This document shows positions 34,230-39,600 of a DNA stretch of 39,600 nt, one piece after another; the first letter of the stretch is position 1, and each line of letters starts with the position of its first letter. The stretch comes from Mediterranea massiliensis (GTDB lineage Bacteria; Bacteroidota; Bacteroidia; Bacteroidales; Bacteroidaceae): NCBI GenBank assembly GCA_015060685.1, contig SUXZ01000022.1, positions 1 to 39,600 on the forward strand, given 5' to 3'. The notes under the pieces were generated by a model. The model made no database searches. It had not been told where the DNA came from and was given only the letters and a program-made list of their open reading frames with translations. Both the position numbers and the translations under genes were made by a program.

Positions 34230-34568
34230 TTAGTCCCATAAGTTACGGAAATACTTGCAAAATAGCGACAAACCTTCGGATACGGTTCCTTCTTCGTCAT
34301 CAGACAAACCTTTGGAATATTTCATCGTTTCAAATGCATCAATCATCTTTTGAATGGTATTGTTCCATGTACGCATATCGCTAAAATCCCCAGGATAGCC
34401 ATGTTTATCCAATTGTTTGAACGCTTGCAGACGAGGGACTATCAGACGAGCCAATGTGTTATCGGTGTTCCAAATCTCATCTATTGGAAAGTCATTTTTA
34501 TAACTCCAATTATGGGGAATTTCTTTATCCGAAACATCAAAGCCATAGTATCTTTTCTTTTTGCTCAT
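34230..34568 (-). CDS. Phage-type hypothetical protein
   Basis: 112 aa, soluble, with an N-terminal basic patch (SKKKRYYG). The pattern IDEIWNTDNTLARLIVPRLQAFKQLDKHGYPGDF followed by WNNTIQKMIDAFETM resembles small uncharacterised proteins common in phages and plasmids (aromatic, IWN-x-D-x-x-L-A, then W-x-x-x-I-x-K-M-I). Function unknown. It lies between the 305-aa gene (10 nt) and the RadA-like gene (21 nt), which suggests joint expression. Confidence 0.55.
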   Translation of the reverse strand: MSKKKRYYGFDVSDKEIPHNWSYKNDFPIDEIWNTDNTLARLIVPRLQAFKQLDKHGYPGDFSDMRTWNNTIQKMIDAFETMKYSKGLSDDEEGTVSEGLSLFCKYFRNLWD

Positions 34569-34578
34569 AACCCATTAT

Positions 34579-35496
34579 TTACTCAAACACCAATAAATCA
34601 ATTCTAATATTCTTTCTATCATTGTTCGTGCTGAATATGTATTTGGGTGAAGGAATCTTACGGAATGCCCCGAATGCTTCCCGAATTGCGTAATTCAACT
34701 CATCTCCATTACTCAAAATTTCTGGAGCTGAAGTAAGCACGATAGATTTATTTCCTTGTTTGACAGGGAAGTAATCTTGGATGAGTGCAACCAAATAGTC
34801 AATATCATCCCCTGATTGAGTCCTCGATTCCATAAAACAATGATGAAAAGTATTACCATTCATTATCTCATCGTGTAGTCTTTTCGCAATACCATCATCC
34901 AAATTATTTTGTACTTTCAATCTAAAAAACAAATCCCAACGTCTCATTTTCTTTTCAAGCAAATGTGCTCTCAACTTCAATCTATTTTCTCTATGTCTTT
35001 TAGGACCATTTCTGCGCGGTTTCCTCTTACCAATGTCAGTTCTATTTCTACAATTCGTATCATGGAGTTTCTGCTTTATTTTGAAGTATTGTTCCTCGTA
35101 TGGATTCATATATTTGTGCTGTTCTACCAATGTAAATCCTTCACTTTCCTCTTCAGGTGAGAATCCATAAAAAGTTATTTCCCATAAAATAGTGGCAGCT
35201 ATTTCTTCTATGGTTGCATCAGTATTTTCATTTACTTCAACAATTCTTGACAAAATACAATCCCATTCTTCCCTAACTTTAAAGGAGACAGACAAAAAAG
35301 GTTTTTCATCAAAATCATCAATGACTCTTTCTATTTCGATAGGAATATTCATTCCTTCTTTGGCCTCCATCATACGTAGCACATCGAATGCCTCCTTAAA
35401 ACAATAAAGATTTTCAAATACCTGTGATTCTATATCAATCAGATATTTTACCATGTCTTCAAATCGTACACTTTTAAAAATTTCCTGCAATGTCAT
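34579..35496 (-). CDS. Hypothetical protein, first gene of unit B
   Basis: 305 aa, not recognised. No signal peptide or membrane segment. The N-terminal third is acidic and helical; residues about 150-190 form a very basic stretch (RNRTDIGKRKPRRNGPKRHRENRLKLRAHLLEKKMRRW), which could bind nucleic acid. The C-terminal part is a mixed alpha/beta fold with a histidine/cysteine pair (TFHHCFMESR). It begins unit B after a terminator and a weak TTACTTTG -7-like element at 35520-35513, and is followed 10 nt later by the 112-aa gene. Confidence 0.6.
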   Translation of the reverse strand: MTLQEIFKSVRFEDMVKYLIDIESQVFENLYCFKEAFDVLRMMEAKEGMNIPIEIERVIDDFDEKPFLSVSFKVREEWDCILSRIVEVNENTDATIEEIAATILWEITFYGFSPEEESEGFTLVEQHKYMNPYEEQYFKIKQKLHDTNCRNRTDIGKRKPRRNGPKRHRENRLKLRAHLLEKKMRRWDLFFRLKVQNNLDDGIAKRLHDEIMNGNTFHHCFMESRTQSGDDIDYLVALIQDYFPVKQGNKSIVLTSAPEILSNGDELNYAIREAFGAFRKIPSPKYIFSTNNDRKNIRIDLLVFE

Positions 35497-35524
35497 ATTT
35501 CCAATTATATTGCAAAGTAAAAAT

Positions 35525-35553
35525 AAACCTCTGCCGAATTGGGGCAGAGGTTT
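35525..35553 (-). terminator. Terminator of the WYL-exonuclease-phosphoesterase unit
   Basis: AAACCTCTGCC (35525-35535) pairs perfectly with GGCAGAGGTTT (35543-35553) around GAATTGG. On the minus strand the stem is followed by TATTTTTACTTT, a T-rich tail. It lies 28 nt after the HAD gene stop codon. Confidence 0.8.
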
Positions 35554-35580
35554 TAAGGAAATCTTATTTTATCGATTTTT

Positions 35581-36042
35581 TTATTCGTTTAGCATAGAAA
35601 TGGCCCTATTTGCTTGTTCTTCCGTTATTCCTTCGTATGGATTGGTTAAAATGAAGTGTGGCAATTGGGAGTCAAGGATTACATATTCGTCATCTATAAT
35701 TACATACCGTATATCTTGTTTTGCGTACTTAGATAGCCATGAGGCTATTTCTACTCCTTTATTTTTGCCGAGCAATGACGGAGTAATATCTATTACTTTG
35801 CCTGGCAAATCCCGAGCTATCCACATTTCTCTCATTGCATCAAGCCCAAGGTATTTCCAAGATGATTCAACTACGATGTCAGCATCTGTAGCATCAATGA
35901 TTCTCTTAAGTTGCTTTACTGCTTTAGGGTCGAAAAATGCTCCATATTCATCTTGCCAAGGTTTACCCTGATATTGAAGCAAACCTTGGTAATGCTCTGT
36001 GTTCAATACACCATCGAAGTCCAGGAAGATTATTTTATTCAT
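35581..36042 (-). CDS. HAD-superfamily phosphatase, RNA-repair (SAK) type
   Basis: 153 aa, a small cap-less HAD domain. Catalytic residues: D8 and D10 in FLDFDGVLN (motif I), Ser60-Ser61-Trp62 in VVESSWKYLG (motif II), Lys95 in GKNKGVEIASWL, and D117-D118 in VIIDDEY (motif IV). The SSW, the R/K-G-x-EI-x-x-WL segment and the IIDDE ending resemble the HAD domain found in multidomain Swiss-army-knife RNA repair proteins. Members are likely nucleic-acid end phosphatases. It is the last gene of unit A, 23 nt after the UDG-fold-like gene. Confidence 0.7.
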   Translation of the reverse strand: MNKIIFLDFDGVLNTEHYQGLLQYQGKPWQDEYGAFFDPKAVKQLKRIIDATDADIVVESSWKYLGLDAMREMWIARDLPGKVIDITPSLLGKNKGVEIASWLSKYAKQDIRYVIIDDEYVILDSQLPHFILTNPYEGITEEQANRAISMLNE

Positions 36043-36065
36043 TAATGTAATTGATTGAACAATTA

Positions 36066-36833
36066 TTATCTATGAGGGTTTATAAAATTTGTATGACTTT
36101 GCAAAAATTCATAATAAGCTTCTATCATTCCGTTATAGAAATCTTTTGTAGAAACGCCATAATATGCAGGATGCCATGAATTGACAATAATCTTATTCAA
36201 ATCACAACAATAATAAATCCAATCATTAATTTTCTCAAGATTATAACAATTCTCTTTTATAAAGTGAAAAATTATACTTCCACAACTTACAATAATATCA
36301 GCATCTAACAACAGTATTTGTTGTTTGACTAAGTCTGCGTATTTATCTATATATTTTCTTAATACATTTGCTTTTATAGAAGGATCTCCTAACTGTTTTT
36401 TGACATTAATCCGTGCAATAGTACTTACATCAAAATATTCAATGGCTTCTTTATCTGAGATGTCATCATAATTAATTATTTTCTCAGATGTAGTATGCCC
36501 TAATCCATAAATTTGATATAGATAGTTCTTGTAAAATCTACTAGCAATTCTTAGGTTATTTTCTCCACTATGATTTTTACGGCATGTTTCACAACGAATA
36601 TCCCAAGCTTCATCGTCATTCAAATCTTTAGTTATAAAAAGAATACGCTTTGGAGAATGTTGCCATAATTCCCCTTCATTTCCATGCTTACGTGACCAAA
36701 AGCCTGAGTCACTATATATGATTTCACCACGATAAAGGATTCCATCTGGAACAAATTCCTTTTGTTCATTGTTGTTTATTGAAGCTGATTCCCATTCCTT
36801 CAATAGTTTTTCATTTAGCTCATAAATATTCAT
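36066..36833 (-). CDS. Uracil-DNA-glycosylase-fold-like protein
   Basis: 255 aa from the ATG at 36833; a TTG reading from 36908 would add 25 poorly conserved-looking residues. Features of the UDG superfamily are RILFITKDLNDDEAWD as a candidate motif A, VSTIARINVKKQ, the buried strand DADIIVSCGSIIFHFI and, near the C-terminus, IVNSWHPAYYG resembling motif B (HPS/HPA). A CxxC-type cluster (CETCRKNH) lies near residues 85-92. Whether it is an active glycosylase is uncertain; a related fold with another nucleic-acid or nucleotide role is possible. AT content is high (42 of 60 bases in 36361-36420), typical of transferred genes here. Confidence 0.55.
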   Translation of the reverse strand: MNIYELNEKLLKEWESASINNNEQKEFVPDGILYRGEIIYSDSGFWSRKHGNEGELWQHSPKRILFITKDLNDDEAWDIRCETCRKNHSGENNLRIASRFYKNYLYQIYGLGHTTSEKIINYDDISDKEAIEYFDVSTIARINVKKQLGDPSIKANVLRKYIDKYADLVKQQILLLDADIIVSCGSIIFHFIKENCYNLEKINDWIYYCCDLNKIIVNSWHPAYYGVSTKDFYNGMIEAYYEFLQSHTNFINPHR

Positions 36834-36911
36834 AGTATCTTTATCAATTATTACGTCAGTTAGTTGATAATCCGTATCTAAAATTATATTCTTCCTTCTC
36901 AGAGTCAATTT

Positions 36912-37496
36912 TCAAATTTTCAAAGAGAATATAAAACATCTGGGTTCGTTCACCAATTCCATCTTGTCATTCATAAGTGTTGCATTTGAATAAAAAGTGG
37001 AGCCTATCTTTTTTATGCCATAACCTTCATGTGCATGCCCAAACAGATGGTATTTAGGCTTAATTTCCTGAACTCGGTTGCGAATCTTGATGTTACCCCA
37101 GTGTACCCCTGATGACTTGTCCAGAATCATTATCGGTGGCTCGTGAGTAATCAGGAAATCTATTCCTCCTGGAATCAGCATCTCATTGTGACTGTATCCC
37201 AATCCAAAGAATGTTGTTCCTCCTATTGAAACACTACTGTCTTGTAGAAAATGCACATTCTCCGGAAGATCATCAATCTTTTCGGCATCAAGAAGGCACG
37301 TATCATGATTGCCTGTCACAAATATTTTATGGGCATTAGGCAAGCTAATAAACCAGTTTAGGAAATCTAATACTTCCTGCTCAGTTCCATTGTTCGTTAT
37401 ATCTCCGCTGTGAATCAGAATATCTGCTTTAGATATTAACGGACTAGTAATTTTGTGATGCAAGTTATGCGTATCAGATATATGGAGTATTGTCAT
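36912..37496 (-). CDS. Calcineurin-like metallophosphoesterase
   Basis: 194 aa with every ligand motif of the family: D8 and H10 in HISDTHN, D32 in HSGDIT, N63-H64 in TGNHD, H118 in ITHEPP, and H154/H156 in FGHAHEGYG. It is the compact YfcE/UPF-type phosphodiesterase form. Probable substrates are phosphodiesters (cyclic nucleotides, 2',3'-cyclic phosphates or DNA ends); the sequence does not decide. The ATG at 37496 is used because the longer frame (from 37691) overlaps the exonuclease and has no family-like residues. It follows the exonuclease by 31 nt. Confidence 0.85.
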   Translation of the reverse strand: MTILHISDTHNLHHKITSPLISKADILIHSGDITNNGTEQEVLDFLNWFISLPNAHKIFVTGNHDTCLLDAEKIDDLPENVHFLQDSSVSIGGTTFFGLGYSHNEMLIPGGIDFLITHEPPIMILDKSSGVHWGNIKIRNRVQEIKPKYHLFGHAHEGYGIKKIGSTFYSNATLMNDKMELVNEPRCFIFSLKI

Positions 37497-37527
37497 TTCT
37501 GTACTGTTTTGTTTAATATTTACTGGT

Positions 37528-38028
37528 TTACAATATCTCTCTCGCAATCCAAGCACAAGCTTCTGCATCGGCAAGGGCATGATGATGATTCTCCAATCTA
37601 TAACCACATAACATAGAAATAGTATGTAGCTGATGATTTTCGGCATTAGGAAATGCTCTTCGTGCCGCTTGGCATGTACAATGAAACTCATAGTAGGGAT
37701 AATCCATCTGATAGCAACGAAATACGGCTTTCAAACAACTCTCGTCAAACGCTTTGTTGTGGGCTACAAGTGGAAGACCGTCTATCAATGGTTCGATTTG
37801 TTTCCATACTTCAGGGAAGACAGGTGCAGATTCCGTGTCATGTCGGGTAATGCCATGCACTTGTGTACACCAATAGTTGTAATAATTAGGTTCGGGCTGA
37901 ATGAGAGAGTAGAACGAATCTACTATTTCGCCATCTCTGACAATCACCACCCCTACACTACATACACTGGTGCGTTCGTTGTTGGCTGTTTCAAAATCTA
38001 TTGCAGCAAAATTTTCCATTATTTTCAT
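37528..38028 (-). CDS. DEDDh 3'-5' exonuclease (DnaQ-like)
   Basis: 166 aa. The DEDDh residues are D11 and E13 in AIDFETA, D95 in AHNKAFDESC, H150 and D154 in HHALADAEA, with exo motif spacing that fits a stand-alone proofreading-type exonuclease of the DnaQ/RNase T group. The start (ATG at 38028) overlaps the WYL stop codon as ATGA, implying translational coupling; ATG at 38019 (MENFAAIDFE) is an equally plausible alternative. Likely acts on single-stranded DNA or RNA 3' ends. Second gene of unit A. Confidence 0.88.
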   Translation of the reverse strand: MKIMENFAAIDFETANNERTSVCSVGVVIVRDGEIVDSFYSLIQPEPNYYNYWCTQVHGITRHDTESAPVFPEVWKQIEPLIDGLPLVAHNKAFDESCLKAVFRCYQMDYPYYEFHCTCQAARRAFPNAENHQLHTISMLCGYRLENHHHALADAEACAWIAREIL

Positions 38029-38927
38029 TTATATTTATTCCACATTCTTTCCACCTTTTGGGCAACTTCTTTACGAAGCCACAAAGGTTCGAGTACTTCC
38101 ACATCTTCTCCATGCAATAATATCTCTTGAATGAAATCGTATGCCGGACGAATTTTTAATTCAAAGATACTATATTCTCCTGTTTGCTGAATCTCTTGTT
38201 GGCTATGATGCAATGGCAATGAACGTAGGTAATTTGCTTGACCTGCAGATACCTTCAATTTTACAGTTTCTATATCGAGATCATCGTCAAGAATGACACC
38301 ATAACAATCTTTAAAATAATCTACTGGACTAAACGACTGAGGCATTTTGAATTTTTCATCGGCAACAACCTGCATGTCGAGGATGCGGTCGAATGCGTAA
38401 ATCCGAATACTGTCATTATATGGATTATGTGCCATCATGTACCATCGTTGTTTGAATAGCTTTATGCAATACGGTTCAACTTTAATGGTATAGCTTTCAT
38501 CTTGATTAAAGATATGATAAGTCATACTTATGCATTGCATATTTTTGATAGCCTCTATAACGATAGGAAGAAATTCTTGTCCGGATGGAATATCTTCGAG
38601 CAATATTCTATCTTTCATTTGCTGATTTCCTATCAACAAATTACTAACCGATATTGTATTTAATAACCAATTACGGATGCTACCACTCTTTAAATCGTCT
38701 ATATTCTCAATATAATAATGGTAACCGCCCTTGCGTTCGCATTCAATTATCAAACCAAAAATCTCTTCTACAGCAATACGCCATTTATGAAATGTTCTTA
38801 GAGGAAGTTCTAACCCCTCACTTATTTCACTACGAATCCATCTTTCGTTTATTTCTTCAAAAGTAATTCTGCGAGCCTTATAGATGGTTTCAACTAACCA
38901 AACATATTTGTTCATTAGATTATTCAT
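38025..38927 (-). CDS. WYL-domain transcriptional regulator
   Basis: 300 aa. An N-terminal helix-turn-helix-like region (about residues 1-70, ITFEEINERWIRSE...LPLRTFHKWRIAVEE) precedes a WYL domain (about 115-195; signature RWYMMAHNP at 161-169 and YAFDRI at 177-182) and a C-terminal WCX-type extension (IRPAYDFIQEILLHGEDVEVLEPLWLRKEVA). WYL proteins bind ligands, likely oligonucleotides or nucleotides, and often regulate phage-defence operons such as CBASS and BREX. It heads unit A and may be autoregulated. The ATG at 38927 or MNK four codons later could start. A TATTTTTG -7 element lies at 38960-38953. Confidence 0.88.
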   Translation of the reverse strand: MNNLMNKYVWLVETIYKARRITFEEINERWIRSEISEGLELPLRTFHKWRIAVEEIFGLIIECERKGGYHYYIENIDDLKSGSIRNWLLNTISVSNLLIGNQQMKDRILLEDIPSGQEFLPIVIEAIKNMQCISMTYHIFNQDESYTIKVEPYCIKLFKQRWYMMAHNPYNDSIRIYAFDRILDMQVVADEKFKMPQSFSPVDYFKDCYGVILDDDLDIETVKLKVSAGQANYLRSLPLHHSQQEIQQTGEYSIFELKIRPAYDFIQEILLHGEDVEVLEPLWLRKEVAQKVERMWNKYK

Positions 38928-38952
38928 TGCTCAATGATTTAAGATCATGTTG

Positions 38953-38960
38953 CAAAAATA
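38953..38960 (-). promoter_or_regulatory. -7 element for the WYL-headed unit
   Basis: CAAAAATA reads TATTTTTG on the minus strand, 25 nt upstream of the WYL start codon. The -33 region is not clear. A WYL repressor might bind the repeats just beyond it. Confidence 0.5.
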
Positions 38961-39017
38961 GCAAGAAAATATGTAATTTAAAGACACATGATTTATTTTT
39001 TTTAAATAAATATTTCA

Positions 39018-39171
39018 CGCGCAATTTCTGCCGGATTCGTTCGGAATTTGCGTCGGATTTGTTCGGGAATTGCTCCGAGTTTGCACGCAATTTCGGTGGA
39101 AATCACGCGTAATTCCGGTAAAGATTGCGCGTAAATCCAGCACAAATCGCGCGTGATTTCTTTAGTAATAC
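39018..39171. repeat. Seven contiguous degenerate 22-nt repeats
   Basis: Units begin at 39018, 39040, 39062, 39084, 39106, 39128 and 39150. Most start with a CGCG, TTCG or CACG box followed by AATT or a one-base variant, and end near GATT/ATTG. Three start CGCGT. Copies are diverged but keep exact 22-nt phasing, that is two helical turns. There are no spacers. Resembles an iteron array or a protein-binding tract. Confidence 0.75.
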
Positions 39172-39251
39172 GGAAAAGGTTGACAGGTTTGCCCTTTTAG
39201 GCACGGAAAAGGTTGACTCTTTCAGCAATTAATCACGGAAAGAGTTGACAG
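39170..39251. repeat. Three phased ACGGAAAAGGTTGAC repeats
   Basis: Copies start at 39170, 39203 and 39235: ACGGAAAAGGTTGACAG, ACGGAAAAGGTTGACTC and ACGGAAAGAGTTGACAG. Spacing is 33 and 32 nt, close to three helical turns. A related TACTAAATAAGTTGACA is present at the IS-like end (39481-39497). Confidence 0.8.
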
Positions 39252-39261
39252 TTTCTTCCCT

Positions 39262-39278
39262 CGCGCGCGTGCGCGCAC
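39262..39278. other. Alternating purine-pyrimidine CG tract
   Basis: CGCGCGCGTGCGCGCAC is 17 nt of strict purine-pyrimidine alternation, capable of Z-DNA formation or acting as a palindromic binding core. It lies between two sets of repeats. Confidence 0.6.
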
Positions 39279-39295
39279 TCAGCAGTTTATTTTTC

Positions 39296-39430
39296 AATGT
39301 CACCAATGTCACAATGTCACACAAGTGTTAAAATCAGTGGTTAGTCTGCTGATTATCAATACTCGAAATGTTAAATGAAAGTGTGACATTAGGCGTGACA
39401 TTCGTGTGACATTAAGTTTTGTAATGTCAC
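39296..39430. repeat. Seven AATGTCAC boxes in two orientations
   Basis: Direct copies at 39296-39303, 39305-39312, 39313-39320 and 39423-39430. Inverted copies (GTGACATT) at 39383-39390, 39395-39402 and 39406-39413. Dense paired 8-mers suggest an operator or replication-initiator binding cluster. Confidence 0.8.
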
Positions 39431-39473
39431 ACTCGCATTTGGCTTCTCATCAAAACATAGCTAACTATCTGTT

Positions 39474-39600
39474 TGTAGTGTACTAAATAAGTTGACACAA
39501 CTCAAAAAAGTTATGCGCAACTCAATTAGCAATTCTCTCCGCCTGGAGATTGTGGACGTTTATTACCACAGTAGTATTAGTAAGTTGGATATCTGTAAAA
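39474..39600 (+). mobile_element. Probable left end of an IS3-like insertion sequence (cut by window edge)
   Basis: TGTAGTGTACTAAATAAGTTGACAC (from 39474) resembles the terminal inverted repeats of the IS150 subgroup of IS3, many of which begin TGTACT and contain AAGTTGAC-like sequence. It is followed directly by the start of an ORF in the same orientation. The right end and target duplication are outside the window, so this is an inference. Confidence 0.45.
39513..39600 (+). CDS. Partial CDS, transposase OrfA-like N-terminus
   Basis: The ATG at 39513 opens a frame that stays open to the window edge (29 codons). The peptide MRNSISNSLRLEIVDVYYHS and the following SISKLDICK look like the first helices of an IS3-type OrfA helix-turn-helix (pattern basic-x-E-x-V-x-x-Y-x-x-x-S-I-x-x-x-x). 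The protein is truncated by the window, so no domain can be confirmed. It lies about 35 nt inside the proposed IS end. Confidence 0.45.
   Translation, partial: MRNSISNSLRLEIVDVYYHSSISKLDICK

Larger units (their letters stand above)
38961..39512. other. Gene-free, repeat-dense intergenic region
   Basis: No credible ORF lies between the WYL gene and the edge ORF. The region contains in order a 22-nt repeat array (39018-39171), three ACGGAAAAGGTTGAC repeats (39170-39251), an alternating CG tract (39262-39278), seven AATGTCAC boxes (39296-39430) and an IS end. Its G/C-rich motifs contrast with the AT-rich genes to the left. Confidence 0.7.

Noticed and set aside
37497..37691. N-terminal extension of the metallophosphoesterase
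   Set aside because: It overlaps the exonuclease coding sequence out of frame and carries no family-like residues; the DTH motif starts right after the ATG at 37496.
29455..38927. Prophage
   Set aside because: There are no capsid, terminase, tail, lysis or integrase genes; only nucleic-acid enzymes of the kind also found on other mobile elements.
39018..39171. CRISPR array
   Set aside because: Repeats are contiguous and degenerate, without spacers of unique sequence, and no cas gene is nearby.

Overview
The window looks like a chromosomal segment from a member of the Bacteroidales, most likely Bacteroides or a close relative. Three things suggest this: many genes are preceded by the Bacteroidetes sigma-ABfr -7 element TAnnTTTG, sometimes with a TTG/TTTG -33 element 18-19 nt upstream; the housekeeping proteins have Bacteroidetes-type sequences; and secreted-protein families typical of gut Bacteroidales are present. 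No rRNA, tRNA or CRISPR array is recognisable.

Positions 1-29452 are mostly core genes. From the left: an AlkD-like DNA glycosylase (minus); a nucleoside-recognition membrane protein, YbeY and an EamA transporter; a tight plus-strand run mnmG-apt-uvrC-dtd-mazG-deoC; a convergent polyprenyl diphosphate synthase; polA; a small secreted protein; an HD hydrolase; a small hypothetical gene preceded by a possible structured RNA; ychF-lgt; a secreted GH31 glycosidase; a Cys/Ala-rich lipoprotein; then on the minus strand a three-gene efflux operon (outer-membrane factor, membrane-fusion protein, MFS pump) followed by mutS; and a DUF3943-type envelope protein. A sequence matching the consensus chromosomal parS (ParB) site lies between mnmG and apt.

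Positions 29453-38927 form an AT-rich block of fourteen genes, all on the minus strand. Reading 5' to 3' on that strand there are four groups: (A) WYL regulator - DEDDh exonuclease - metallophosphoesterase - UDG-fold-like protein - HAD phosphatase of the RNA-repair type, closed by a hairpin terminator; (B) two proteins of unknown function - RadA-like ATPase - DUF932-like protein - single-motif phospholipase D-like protein; (C) two small proteins; (D) RtcB RNA ligase - SLOG/DUF2493 protein. Together these encode nucleic-acid end processing, cleavage, ligation and nucleotide sensing under a WYL regulator. They are candidates for a nucleic-acid repair or conflict (anti-phage) module. This is an inference from gene content.

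Positions 38928-39512 hold no gene but are dense in repeats: seven contiguous degenerate 22-nt units, three ACGGAAAAGGTTGAC units spaced 32-33 nt, an alternating CG tract, and seven AATGTCAC boxes in both orientations. The last about 120 nt look like the left end of an IS3-like insertion sequence with the beginning of its first ORF, cut by the window edge.
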